Below are positions 47,350 through 56,575 of a DNA stretch of 64,000 bases, one piece after another. The translations under genes were made by a program, and so were the position numbers. The notes under the pieces were generated by a model. That model had not been told where the DNA came from, did no database searches, and saw only the letters and a list, made by a program, of their open reading frames with translations. The stretch comes from Chitinophaga filiformis. Its GTDB lineage: Bacteria; Bacteroidota; Bacteroidia; Chitinophagales; Chitinophagaceae. Each line of letters starts with the position of its first letter. The first letter of the stretch is position 1. Location: the NCBI RefSeq assembly GCF_021646545.1, contig NZ_JAKIRP010000018.1, positions 117,164 through 181,163 of the forward strand, given 5' to 3'.

Positions 47350-47790
47350 ATGAGAGCAATTAATCCCTGGATCAACTTCAATGGCAATGCTGAAGAAGCA
47401 TTCACTTTTTACAAAGCAGTTTTTGGCGGCGAGTTTACAAAAATCATCCGTTTTAAAGACTTATCAGGCCCCGAGTTTCAGGTAGCTGAAGATGAGGCAA
47501 ATAAAATAATGTACATCGGCTTGCCGCTTGGCAAAAACAATGTGTTAATAGCCAATGATGTTCCCGGATTTTTAGGGCGGGTAAGTGAAAATGAAAACCG
47601 GTCTAAACTATACGTGAATGCCGAAAGCCTTGAAGAAGCAGATAAAATATTTAACGGATTATCAGCAGGCGGAGAAGTGGAAGGGCCCATTGGCGACAGT
47701 CCATGGGGGACCTATGCCGGAATGTTCAGGGATAAATATGGTATTGAATGGATAGTAGAGTTTGATCCCGGTTATAACGGGCAAGGTTAA
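47350..47790 (+). CDS. VOC-superfamily protein (PhnB-like)
   Basis: Protein of 146 residues with the glyoxalase/bleomycin-resistance fold of the PhnB subgroup: NPWINFNGNAEEAFTFYKAV at the start, KIMYIGLPLG in the middle and the characteristic end DSPWGTYAGMFRDKYGIEW. Such proteins bind metals or small ligands; their substrates are generally unknown. It is monocistronic, followed by a weak hairpin. Confidence 0.92.
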   Translation: MRAINPWINFNGNAEEAFTFYKAVFGGEFTKIIRFKDLSGPEFQVAEDEANKIMYIGLPLGKNNVLIANDVPGFLGRVSENENRSKLYVNAESLEEADKIFNGLSAGGEVEGPIGDSPWGTYAGMFRDKYGIEWIVEFDPGYNGQG

Positions 47791-47866
47791 CACGAATATC
47801 GAACCCCATAGCGGTTCAATTAAAAAATATCAAGTATACGGAAATCTATATTTCGAACGTTGGGAA

Positions 47867-47891
47867 AAATCCCGTTCTAAGAGCGGGATTT
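47867..47891 (+). terminator. Weak terminator hairpin after the VOC gene
   Basis: AAATCCCG pairs with CGGGATTT around a 9-base loop. There is no long T-run. It lies between convergent genes. Confidence 0.45.
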
Positions 47892-47955
47892 GCCATTTAG
47901 TGCCCGGTAATACCACCTGATCTGTTTAACACATTCCCTGATTTTTAATTCGTCC

Positions 47956-48813
47956 CTATTCAATAGTAAATTTGTAACCTCTGCCGGGTACGGTAATGAA
48001 TTTAATGGAGTTATCGTCGGTTAATTTCTTGCGTAATTTAGACACCAGTACATCCACATTTCTGCTGATGACCACGATGCCTTTATCTTCCCAAATTTCT
48101 TTCATTAGCGTTTCCCTTTCTACGATCTGGTTTATATTTTCTGCAAATATTTTCAGCGCTTTCGTTTCTTTTTCCGACAGCGAAATACTTTTATCACCCG
48201 TTTTCAGCACATTATTATCAGCGTAGAATTGAAAGCTTCCTAATTGTATGTGATCATTATTATTGGCGATTGATTCTTTCCCTTCTTTTTTCCGGAACTT
48301 ATCTTTTACATAAAAACCAATAAAACCCAAAGGAATAGGCACCAGCAACAACCAAAGGGAATTAAAGTTATTCCTCTTGAACAGTTCAATCTCGATAACA
48401 TAACAACTAACCGCCAGCCTGCGCCCCCTGCAAGGTGTTAAATGGCCTGCCCGGCCATTTATTTCAAATGCAAGGACGGTTTCCTTTTTTTCACAATTCT
48501 TCAGGTTCACTATATAATTGGTAGCCAGGTCGGTTTTTTGAAATTCGCGTTGCACCAGGTTGATGAGAGAATCTGAAGCAAAACTAAACTTGTTCTCAAA
48601 GGAAAGCTGGTAGGTGGTCCCGTTTACTTTCTTAACCGGCAGCACCCGGGACGAAGAATCTTTAGCTGAGAGCAGAAGCCGATGTCCTATATAACGTAGC
48701 ACAACTTCTAAATGCTTCTCAGAGATTTCATCTTTTTTATTGATAGAAGCAACAGCAAAAATTAAAATAAAAATTATTATGATGGAAGATCCGAATAGGG
48801 TAAATGGCTTCAT
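47956..48813 (-). CDS. Membrane-anchored winged-helix transcriptional regulator
   Basis: One-component regulator of 285 residues from the ATG at 48813 (MKPFTLFGSS). An N-terminal helix (SIIIIFILIFAVASI) precedes an extracytoplasmic sensor domain (about 25-150). A second helix follows (LWLLLVPIPLGFIGFYV, about 152-168), then a cytoplasmic OmpR/PhoB-type winged helix (about 190-285; ISLSEKETKALKIFAENINQIVERE, SRNVDVLVSKLRKKL, VPGRGYKF). This ToxR-like layout senses outside and binds DNA inside. It is divergent from a BNR-type protein gene, its possible target. Confidence 0.88.
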   Translation of the reverse strand: MKPFTLFGSSIIIIFILIFAVASINKKDEISEKHLEVVLRYIGHRLLLSAKDSSSRVLPVKKVNGTTYQLSFENKFSFASDSLINLVQREFQKTDLATNYIVNLKNCEKKETVLAFEINGRAGHLTPCRGRRLAVSCYVIEIELFKRNNFNSLWLLLVPIPLGFIGFYVKDKFRKKEGKESIANNNDHIQLGSFQFYADNNVLKTGDKSISLSEKETKALKIFAENINQIVERETLMKEIWEDKGIVVISRNVDVLVSKLRKKLTDDNSIKFITVPGRGYKFTIE

Positions 48814-48958
48814 GCGCGCAAAATACACCATTAGGCGCCCGTTTTAGGTGGTTTTACAAACGTTTTACGCATTTTTTACAACGTTTTACTGCTAAAAAGC
48901 TCTGAGGTAATTGAGGTCTGATAGCTTTGCTCTATTGTTTCATCAAAAGAACATAGCC

Positions 48959-49993
48959 ATGAATTTTTATATCCTTGCTTTTTTGCTCCTTTTCACGGTT
49001 TCCTCATCTTCTCTTGTCCCTGATAGCCATCCAGACCCAAAAACTGAGAAGGCTGGAACTGCAAAGATCGTTTTTAAATCTACAGATGGGGGAGAAACCT
49101 GGCAGGACATCAGCAAAGGGCTGCCGGAAAATTTGCCGCAAGATGGTATCCAGGGAAATAGCTTCTTTGCAAATGAGAAAGGGCTGTTTTTAAAGGTTGG
49201 AAACGGACTCTATCACAGTGCACCAAATGCCACAGCTCCCTTTTGGACCAAAGAGATTGTCCCTGACGAACATGGCAGCATTGCTCCCGGTAAGTCCCTG
49301 ATATTTGCCTACAATTACTGGGGTGTAAATTTGAAAAAAACAAACGGAACGAGTGTATGGTCACCGATATTTGAAAATTTTCATGAGCCACGAATACGCA
49401 GCGCTTTTGAGACTGCCGGAGGTGCAATTTTCATCGGCACTGACAGAGGCTTTTTTAAAACTGCTAACGATGGACAAACCTGGAAACATGTCCATACCGG
49501 AGACCTGGTAGGGCATTTGGCAGAGTTGAATGGTGTACTGGTGGCGATCAGTACGGGAGGGATAATAAGATCGACCGATAATGGCGAAAACTGGACGGTG
49601 GTGAGCAGTGGGGACGGTGTGGCCTGGGATGTAAAACAGATCAAAGGCGGATTTGCCGCTATCACTTCCAGTTCAGCGTCGAATACCAGAAGGCTGAGGA
49701 CATCCTACGACGGCGGTAAAACCTGGCAGCCCATTGATGCCGGTCTTCAGGGCAAAATTGTTAGTGATTCAATATGGCGGACCTGGAATGATCGTCCTCG
49801 TTTGCAAGCCTTCATGACTTCAATTATCCCGGTTGGCGAAGACTTCTTTTCTGTTCATCCTGACGGCATTTTCAAGTCATCAGACAAGGGAAAAACATGG
49901 CAATTATTACTTCCTTCTGTACAAGATAAGGTCTTCAATTTATTTTTTTCAGGCAACGTGATCTATGCCATACCCAGCAAGGGTGGATGTTGA
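48959..49993 (+). CDS. Exported BNR/Ycf48-like propeller protein
   Basis: Secreted protein of 344 residues from the ATG at 48959, with a signal peptide (FYILAFLLLFTVSSSS). At least five BNR/Asp-box type repeats are visible: STDGGETWQ, TANDGQTWKH, STDNGENWTV, SYDGGKTWQP and SSDKGKTWQ. These form a sialidase- or photosystem-assembly-like beta propeller, without sialidase catalytic residues that I can identify. It is divergent from the membrane-anchored regulator with 145 bases between. Function is unknown. Confidence 0.85.
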   Translation: MNFYILAFLLLFTVSSSSLVPDSHPDPKTEKAGTAKIVFKSTDGGETWQDISKGLPENLPQDGIQGNSFFANEKGLFLKVGNGLYHSAPNATAPFWTKEIVPDEHGSIAPGKSLIFAYNYWGVNLKKTNGTSVWSPIFENFHEPRIRSAFETAGGAIFIGTDRGFFKTANDGQTWKHVHTGDLVGHLAELNGVLVAISTGGIIRSTDNGENWTVVSSGDGVAWDVKQIKGGFAAITSSSASNTRRLRTSYDGGKTWQPIDAGLQGKIVSDSIWRTWNDRPRLQAFMTSIIPVGEDFFSVHPDGIFKSSDKGKTWQLLLPSVQDKVFNLFFSGNVIYAIPSKGGC

Positions 49994-50143
49994 AAAATTC
50001 AGGTTAACATTAATGAATTTCATGTCTGCCGGGAGGGCGAAAAACTGGTCTTTGATGATAATTCTTATTGAACCATACCCTATAGAAAGGTAATTGATCG
50101 AATATGCAGGGCAGGCGAGGGGTTGGGAAGCTCTGAAAATAAA

Positions 50144-50169
50144 GAAAGCTCCGAATTCTCGGAGCTTTC
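50144..50169 (-). terminator. Terminator downstream of the GH2 gene
   Basis: GAAAGCTCCGA pairs with TCGGAGCTTTC (11 bp) around an ATTC loop; on the minus strand it is followed by TTTATTTTC. It lies about 100 bases after the GH2 stop. Confidence 0.75.
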
Positions 50170-50271
50170 CAATGTGGTACCCTGTGGCGGAGCATGCTCG
50201 AACCCAAAGGTATTGATTATTAGCAAGCTGAGGATTGACACATGGCGGGCAGTTGTTGAATAATTTATCAA

Positions 50272-52089
50272 TCATTTTCGATTTAACTCATTCCCCGCAT
50301 TTATCACAGCTTCGTTCACCGCTTTCACCCTTTTTATATCCATTTTCTCAATAGCCCTGTCATAAGTCAGTATACCATTGACCTCATGCTCAACATCCGT
50401 CGTCTGCGTGTATACAGCAATACTCAAGCCCTGATATCGCATCAGTTGCTCCACCTGATCCATCAGGAGTACGTACCTGTCGGTTAGTCTATCGCTGGTA
50501 GCCTCATAGGCATAAGCGTTATTCTCTACCGGCCACATATGTCCCCGCACAAACAGACCGACGCCACCAAATTCGCCTAGTGATGCGGCGCGTTTGCCGT
50601 CCGGGGTTGATGCCCCATTCGGTCCGACATAAATGTGCGTATCTACAAAATCCCCATTTCCGGGATCTCCAGCTGCCTTTTGATAACCAGGATTATTGTT
50701 AAATCCTGAATTACCGTTTACCAGTCTTGATGGATCGAGCTGTTTCACCCAGTCAGTTATCTCCTTTACATTAAAAGCGCCCCAGTTCTCATTGAATGGC
50801 ACCCAGGTAATGATAGAAGGTGAATTATAAAGATCATCGATCATGGCATGTAATTCCTTCCGGAAAGAGCTTCTTACCTTTGCAGTGTCTTCATGCTGAT
50901 ACCAGATAGCCGGCATATCCTGCCATACCAGCAGGCCAAGTTTGTCCGCCCAATAATAGAAGCGCTTGGGTTCAGTTTTCATGTGTTTTCTGATTAAATT
51001 GAAACCCGCTTTTTTAGTAAATTCTATGTCGTATTTTAAGGCCTCCTCCGTAGGTGCCGTGAGAATACCGTCAGGCCAATATCCCTGATCGAGTAATCCA
51101 ACCTGCATTACGAACTTATTATTAAACAACGGCCTTATCACCCCGTTTACATTACCCAGTTTAATATCTCGCATACCAAAATAGCTCTTGACCTCGTCAG
51201 TGACATTCCCCTTGTTATCCATCAGGGTAATGCTAAGACCATACAGGAATGGATTATCTGGCGACCATAACTTAGGATCCTTTATTGGAATATATAATTT
51301 GGTTCCGGAGCGCCCAGAGGTCTCAGTCACCAGTTTTTTTTCATCAAATGCAGAAGCCTTTACTTGTGCTGCATCAGCATCTACAAATACTTCAAGTCTG
51401 TTGTTTGCCAGATCAGGCAATAGCCGGATGTTTTTAATGTAATGTTCATTCACCGGCTCCAGCCATACACTCTGCCAGATGCCGGAAGTAAAAGTATAAT
51501 CTCCCCGTGGGCCATTCTTACCGGAGGGTGTCCTGCCGTCATTGGCATCGTGTGCCGCCACGATGATTGTATTGGTGCCTGCTTTTATAAATTTTGTGAT
51601 ATTTATATGAAAAGAACTATAGCCACCGGAATGTGATCCGGCTTTTTCCCCATTGACGAATAAGGTCGCATCATGATCAACCGCATCGAAATTTATAATG
51701 ATCTGTTTGCCATTCCAGGCGCTTGGAATTTCAAATGTCCGTCGGTACCACATGTTTATCTCCTGGTTACGCTCAATGCCTGAAAGGACTGACTCCGGAC
51801 AATAAGGGACCAGTATCTTTTCAGTTTTCTCACTAAAACTCGCAGGCTTAATGGGGTTCAAAGCGCTGGCAATGTGCTTGCCGCCTATGTAATCCCATTT
51901 CCCATTTAAATTCATCCATTCCTTACGTTCCAACTGTGGACGGGGATATTCCGGAAAAGGAGCTGTTGATTCCATTGCAGGCTTAGTCCATTGGGTAGGT
52001 AGTTTGGGTTGCTGCGCAAAAGAAGTTTTAATAGTGATACCCTGGAACAGTATGAGGCCCCAAAAAAGCAGGCAGTTTTTTGCAGTCAT
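50272..52089 (-). CDS. GH2-family glycoside hydrolase, exported
   Basis: Retaining exo-beta-glycosidase of 605 residues with a signal peptide ending TSFAQQ. A sugar-binding jelly-roll domain covers about 50-215, an Ig-like domain about 216-310, and a TIM barrel the rest. The acid/base is E434 in PFNENWG and the nucleophile E506 in SLGEFGG. The protein lacks the long C-terminal domains of LacZ, so it belongs to the compact GH2 group (galactosidase, glucuronidase or related). It is alone on the minus strand, 20 kb from the glycan locus, so a shared substrate cannot be assumed. Confidence 0.92.
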   Translation of the reverse strand: MTAKNCLLFWGLILFQGITIKTSFAQQPKLPTQWTKPAMESTAPFPEYPRPQLERKEWMNLNGKWDYIGGKHIASALNPIKPASFSEKTEKILVPYCPESVLSGIERNQEINMWYRRTFEIPSAWNGKQIIINFDAVDHDATLFVNGEKAGSHSGGYSSFHINITKFIKAGTNTIIVAAHDANDGRTPSGKNGPRGDYTFTSGIWQSVWLEPVNEHYIKNIRLLPDLANNRLEVFVDADAAQVKASAFDEKKLVTETSGRSGTKLYIPIKDPKLWSPDNPFLYGLSITLMDNKGNVTDEVKSYFGMRDIKLGNVNGVIRPLFNNKFVMQVGLLDQGYWPDGILTAPTEEALKYDIEFTKKAGFNLIRKHMKTEPKRFYYWADKLGLLVWQDMPAIWYQHEDTAKVRSSFRKELHAMIDDLYNSPSIITWVPFNENWGAFNVKEITDWVKQLDPSRLVNGNSGFNNNPGYQKAAGDPGNGDFVDTHIYVGPNGASTPDGKRAASLGEFGGVGLFVRGHMWPVENNAYAYEATSDRLTDRYVLLMDQVEQLMRYQGLSIAVYTQTTDVEHEVNGILTYDRAIEKMDIKRVKAVNEAVINAGNELNRK

Positions 52090-52288
52090 TATGAATATAT
52101 TAGGTCAATATTACACTCGAAACAAAATACATTTTTTTCTTCAAAACTCGGGTATGAGGAGGAACATGCATGCTCCGATCTGATTATTCCTACGATGACC
52201 TATTGCTAACTAAACATAAGCGCAGTGTTATACGTGCTCATTGATAAATAGTATATAGATTCCATTGTTTAACAGACGAGAGATAACT

Positions 52289-52900
52289 TTAAATTTTCAG
52301 CAAGCACCAGGTAGTCATACACCGCAAATTTTGGACATTGGTGGTTTTTATGGGTTCGTGGAGCCTTGCATTGAGGCTTTCAGTATATTGAAACAGTAAC
52401 TGCTGGTTAACTAAAAAACGTTCGCTGCCATCGGGCAAAAGATAGCGGCCATTACCCAGATTTTGTACCAGGGTTTCAATTCCGATATCTGAGGCCAGTC
52501 TTGCAAATAAATAGCCGCCAGGTTTCAGCACCCGCCACATTGAGTAGATCATGTCATCGAAATGATCAGGACTTTTGGCGAAGTGCAATACTGCGCTACT
52601 GATCACCAGGTCAAAATAATTATCATCAAAAGGTAGGTTTTCAGCGGAAGAAATCAGGAAATTCTCTTTAACGTTAGTACGAGACAGTGTTTCTGATAAT
52701 TCTTTAACTGCTGATATTGCATTGGGATTAGGATCAATCCCATACACTTCATAGCCGTTTCTTAAGAAGTAAACCAGGTTGCGTCCACCTCCGCAGCCTG
52801 CGTCGAGCACCTTTTTACAATTATCATAAGTGCCTTTAAGCAGTTGGTCGAAGAGATAAATGTCTATATTTCCGTAAAGTTGCTGAAGTTCTGATTGCAT
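52289..52900 (-). CDS. SAM-dependent class I methyltransferase
   Basis: Methyltransferase of 203 residues with the Rossmann-like SAM-binding motifs: motif I VLDAGCGGGRN, the acidic GIDPNP end of strand 2, SAENLPFDDNYFDLVISSAVLHF as motifs II/III, and WRVLKPGGYLFARL. It is a type 11/25 methyltransferase; the substrate is unknown. Confidence 0.93.
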   Translation of the reverse strand: MQSELQQLYGNIDIYLFDQLLKGTYDNCKKVLDAGCGGGRNLVYFLRNGYEVYGIDPNPNAISAVKELSETLSRTNVKENFLISSAENLPFDDNYFDLVISSAVLHFAKSPDHFDDMIYSMWRVLKPGGYLFARLASDIGIETLVQNLGNGRYLLPDGSERFLVNQQLLFQYTESLNARLHEPIKTTNVQNLRCMTTWCLLKI

Positions 52901-53180
52901 GTAGCAAAGTTAAAGAATAAGGAGTTCGATATTAATTTAGAACGGTGCAATTATTCACATACTGACAACTTAGGCAATTTCGTCATGTTGCCTGGCCAGG
53001 GGACCCGTAGAAAGACCTCCGGTTACAACAAACAAACCTTTGGTTACATTCTTCTGCCTAAGGACGATGATTTCGTCACGTTTTTTACAGGGTTTACGTA
53101 ATAATTCCTCTCCCGACACAATTCGGTTCTATCTTTCGAGCTCTAATGATCAACCGCTTTGGATATATCCATTCCAGACA

Positions 53181-53672
53181 CTAGGTACTTATCTTATTAA
53201 GCAGTACGTCTTTAAGATACTCACTAGGATTGACTTTGTAGTATTTTCTGAATGCTTTTGCGAAATGAGTCATGTTACTGTACCCCACCATATAACCAAC
53301 TTCAGACACACTATACTTCTTTGAACTTAAAAGATTTTTTGCTTTGATGATCCTGGCCTTTTGTGCAAATTGAGAAATTGAACGGTTGAAGACCTGTTTG
53401 AATAGTTTAACCATTTTACTCTGCCCCATACCTATCTCCTTCGCGAGCGCAGGGAGCTTTATTGTTAAATGGCTATTTTCCATCAGCTTTTTTCTGATGG
53501 AAAATAACTTGTATAAATTTAAATCTGAACGAAAATATAAGCCCCTGATCTTTCCGGCACCTAAATGGGAGGGCACGTTGACAGCATCTTTCGTAACAAC
53601 GTTATAGAAAAAATCATTTGACAGATCTTCAACCAGGTTACATCCTTTTCTAATGCGTATGGAGGTCTTCAT
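53181..53672 (-). CDS. Short AraC-family regulator
   Basis: Protein of 163 residues. The last 100 residues form a complete AraC double HTH (TIKLPALAKEIGMGQSKMV, YSVSEVGYMVGYSNMTHFAKAF). The first 55 residues (ending LGAGKIRGLYFRSDLNLYK) resemble the opening of longer AraC proteins such as the one at 31978, which has a comparable YLGQGYIRKLDFGPDF segment. About 140 residues of sensing domain expected between them are missing while the frame stays open, so this looks like an internal deletion. It may act as a constitutive or dominant-negative binder, or be decaying. Confidence 0.8.
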   Translation of the reverse strand: MKTSIRIRKGCNLVEDLSNDFFYNVVTKDAVNVPSHLGAGKIRGLYFRSDLNLYKLFSIRKKLMENSHLTIKLPALAKEIGMGQSKMVKLFKQVFNRSISQFAQKARIIKAKNLLSSKKYSVSEVGYMVGYSNMTHFAKAFRKYYKVNPSEYLKDVLLNKIST

Positions 53673-53878
53673 AAGTTGCTCAACTTCAAATAAAAGACAA
53701 AATTAATAAAATTCACCTGCAGCCTCAATTACAAAATAGACAGGACTACATTCAGCACATGCAGGTAAAGCAATCATTCGTTCCTGGAAAAGTACGGGTA
53801 TTGCAATTGACCGACATCCTTCAATTGCAACACCCGCTTAGGCCTGACCTTACTTAAAGTTCATTGAACCTTACTGGT

Positions 53879-54214
53879 TTATATAACCACTGTCTCTTCC
53901 GTAATCAACCTTACAGCCGCATCAACATCAAGGAAGTGTTCGTGGTCTGGATCCACTTTATTTACAAAATTATCGGACTGAAAGAATGCATTCAGGTCTT
54001 CAAGACTATCGAACCATGCCTCTACCATGGCATCATATACAGGGTGCGGGTAACCTGGCGTGTGAACGGAACCTGAAAAAATAAACTTTCTGACATATTG
54101 TTTCGTCTCAGGAATTGATAGCAGAAGCGGAGCATGTATTTCCCGGCGGTAGTTCAAAAATTCCTGGTGAGTCATACCTTTTCGACGTTTTAATAAAATA
54201 GCTAACTTAATCAT
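53879..54214 (-). CDS. EthD-domain protein
   Basis: Ferredoxin-fold (dimeric alpha/beta barrel) protein of 111 residues: MIKLAILLKRRKGMTHQEFL with YRREIHAPLL and the late HEHFLDVDAAVRLITEE match the EthD family. Members occur in ether degradation and as small stress proteins; the function here is unknown. Single gene. Confidence 0.88.
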   Translation of the reverse strand: MIKLAILLKRRKGMTHQEFLNYRREIHAPLLLSIPETKQYVRKFIFSGSVHTPGYPHPVYDAMVEAWFDSLEDLNAFFQSDNFVNKVDPDHEHFLDVDAAVRLITEETVVI

Positions 54215-54716
54215 AAAATACTTTAATAAGATTGAGGGGTATGTAATTCCCCCTGTTTGACAATGAATTGTTAATCAAATGATAAGTTAACTGCGCAGTA
54301 TAACTATAGCTCCTAAAATAATGGAGCCAGTGTGAGCCTATTATTTATAAACATAGCCTGTGACAAAGTTCGATGATGATAGACAAAGTGAATAACCCGA
54401 AACGTTCAAAAAACAGCCCGAAAACGGATTTTTTTTGCTATCCTGGGCTTGTAGGATTTTTCTCTGTCATTCCATACATATCATGATCATTTGACACTGA
54501 TAGACAGCGTGAACCATAATGAAGAATATTGAATATGAGCCGTTGGGTGTGCATTTGGGTATGCAGGAGAGATGATCACAGTTGGATAAATAGCTCAAAA
54601 ATAATAATTTGGAAATATTGTTTCCCGTTAAAAGTAGCGTGTAATAGTGGAAATATAATGTTGTGGGCAATGCATTGGAACTTCTCTATATGGAAACGAC
54701 TGGTAAATTCTTAAAT
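54215..54716. other. Intergenic region, no gene seen
   Basis: About 500 bases between divergent genes. It contains an AT-rich tract and AAACAGCCCGAAAACGG followed by a T-run near 54410-54438. No convincing gene, no clear promoter. Confidence 0.4.
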
Positions 54717-56126
54717 ATGGTGATGGTGACAAATAAATTGTATTCAACAGTATTATTTCTGGCAACAATGATGTTTCTATCTTTTAACCTGCCTGCTGAT
54801 TGGATTAAAGCTGGAAGTGAACCCAAAAGGTACGAAATGGATATCGATAGGAGCATCCATCATGAAGGCCAATCTGTAATGACTATAAAATCCATTGAAA
54901 TAGGCATAAAAGGTTTTGGCGCTTTAATGCAAACTGTTGATGCTGGTAAGTATTTAGGCAAAAGGATTAGAATGACTGGTTATTTAAAATCAAAAAATGT
55001 TACCGGCTGGTCTGGATTTTGGTTGCGCATAAATCGAGCAAATTCGACACAACCCATATCTATTGACAATATGCAGGATAGAGCAATTAAAGGCAGTGTT
55101 GGATGGAGGGAATACAAGATAGTATTGGATGTTCCCGATACAGCTTCCACCATAACATTTGGTGCGTTGCTTTCAGGGGAAGGACAAATTTGGTTTGACG
55201 AAAATATACAATTCGAAATCGTTGGCAGTGATGTTTCTACTACCGGCATAAATAATTCTTTAAATACCATATCACCACTAAACATTATTACTCAGGCGAA
55301 CCTTGACAGCACCCGTTACTTAACAAAGGGAGATAAAAGATTGAATGCTCCTTACTTAACTTTAAGTTATGATTTAAACAACATTGACAGTGTTGAATGG
55401 GTGTATGCAGAAATAAAGGTTCCGCAAGGTGAAGCTCCACTTCATACCTATTATTCTGTAATAGGCGGCAATTTGTTTTACTCTGGTATCCAAACAATTT
55501 CAAAAAAGGAACGAAGAATTATATTTTCTGTATGGGATGCCAATTCAGGAGACAATGATAAGAAGAAAGTCCCTGATTCAGCAAGAGCAGTTCTGCTTGC
55601 TGCAAAGAAAAATACAGTTTATAGTAGATTTGGAAATGAGGGTAGCGGGGTTCACACTCACTATGTTTATGATTGGAAGGAAGATTCGACTTATAAGTTT
55701 TTAATACATGTGGTGCCTGATTCATTCAAAAATTCAACGACCTTTACACTCTTCGTTAGTTTTGACAAGCATTGGGAAATGATTGCCAAAATCAGAACTC
55801 CTCAATCCCAAGGTTATCCTAAGTATGTTTATTCCTTTATAGAAGATTTTAGTACAAGAGATGATAAACATCGCAGGTCTGCTTCATTTCAGAATGCCTG
55901 GGTGAGAAAAACAAACGGAGCCTGGAAAGAAATAACTCAAGCGATATTCAATTTGCCATTTGGAGATAAGAACAGGAAATTCAAAGATTATGGTTGCGCA
56001 CTTTCTACTTCTTTTGGATTTATGCTGAGTTCAGGTGGAGGATATACAAGCACGTTTATCCCGGTGCCTGCTCTGATAAAAAGAAATCCCAAAGGTATTG
56101 TTCCACTAACGACAATGCCCGAATAA
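54717..56126 (+). CDS. Exported DUF3472 protein with N-terminal carbohydrate-binding-like domain
   Basis: Secreted protein of 469 residues. Starting at 54717 gives a compact signal peptide (STVLFLATMMFLSFNLPA); GTG at 54663 is a longer alternative. Residues about 30-180 form a beta-sandwich (GAGLMQTV-type strands, YLGKRIRMTGYLKSKNVTGW) like those fused to regulators and enzymes in Bacteroidota. The C-terminal half is DUF3472, with GGNLFYSGIQ, RIIFSVWD, RFGNEGSGVHTHYVYDWK and FLIHVVPD. DUF3472 occurs in exported proteins of polysaccharide degraders; its activity is unknown. Confidence 0.82.
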   Translation: MVMVTNKLYSTVLFLATMMFLSFNLPADWIKAGSEPKRYEMDIDRSIHHEGQSVMTIKSIEIGIKGFGALMQTVDAGKYLGKRIRMTGYLKSKNVTGWSGFWLRINRANSTQPISIDNMQDRAIKGSVGWREYKIVLDVPDTASTITFGALLSGEGQIWFDENIQFEIVGSDVSTTGINNSLNTISPLNIITQANLDSTRYLTKGDKRLNAPYLTLSYDLNNIDSVEWVYAEIKVPQGEAPLHTYYSVIGGNLFYSGIQTISKKERRIIFSVWDANSGDNDKKKVPDSARAVLLAAKKNTVYSRFGNEGSGVHTHYVYDWKEDSTYKFLIHVVPDSFKNSTTFTLFVSFDKHWEMIAKIRTPQSQGYPKYVYSFIEDFSTRDDKHRRSASFQNAWVRKTNGAWKEITQAIFNLPFGDKNRKFKDYGCALSTSFGFMLSSGGGYTSTFIPVPALIKRNPKGIVPLTTMPE

Positions 56127-56179
56127 CTCAGTGCACTGCCAACAACAGTGGTTTTGCATCGTAGAACCTATTTAAAAAA

Positions 56180-56320
56180 ATGCTCCAATATTTCGAATTA
56201 CAAGAAAGGACGTCCTCAAAATTCTGGGAAATATCGTTAAATGCCAACACGCTTATTACCCGCTACGGGAAAATCGGTACTGCTGGCAGCCGCCATACCT
56301 TTGGATACGATTCGGAATGA
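56180..56320 (+). pseudogene. Truncated WGR-domain protein
   Basis: A 46-codon frame starts at ATG 56180 and ends at TGA 56318-56320. Its translation (FELQERTSSKFWEIS, then TLITRYGKIGTAGSRHTFG) is the first half of a WGR domain, a fold found with PARP and poly-regulator proteins. The second half of the domain is missing, and no continuation is seen in other frames. It is therefore probably a 5' remnant of a lost gene. Confidence 0.55.
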
Positions 56321-56528
56321 ACGGCCCAGTGGTAGCATGTTGCCTGTTAAGGCCGGATCTGCGCCGGTTGTTTTTGCTAATGGGGGCTGACCAGCATATT
56401 CCATCAGGAACAGGGGGGCAGTTTTTTGGAATGGGTATCTTAAAACAAGGTATATTGGTTTACCAAACAATTCCGGGTTCACAGTACAAACGTTCAGGAG
56501 GTACGTATTTTTCTCTGATTCTGCAAGC

Positions 56529-56556
56529 AAAAACGCCAGAGATATAATCTCCGGCG
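56529..56556 (-). terminator. Terminator downstream of the GNAT gene
   Basis: On the minus strand CGCCGGAGAT pairs with ATCTCTGGCG around a TAT loop (one mismatch), followed by TTTTTGC. It lies 19 bases after the GNAT stop. Confidence 0.7.
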
Positions 56557-56575
56557 CGTAGCCAGCTGCCTGGTG

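Noticed and set aside
47175..47363. 62-codon plus-strand frame overlapping the VOC start
   Set aside because: Low-complexity lysine/asparagine-rich translation and overlap with a clear gene.
48959..49993. Sialidase or photosystem assembly factor
   Set aside because: Only the propeller repeats are shared; sialidase catalytic residues are not recognisable and the organism is not photosynthetic.
52895..53101. 68-codon plus-strand frame beside the methyltransferase start
   Set aside because: It overlaps the methyltransferase promoter and start, lacks a ribosome binding site, and matches no family I know, though the end reads somewhat like protein.
56237..56530. 97-codon minus-strand frame between the DUF3472 and GNAT genes
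   Set aside because: No family, low-complexity content, and it overlaps the WGR remnant on the other strand.
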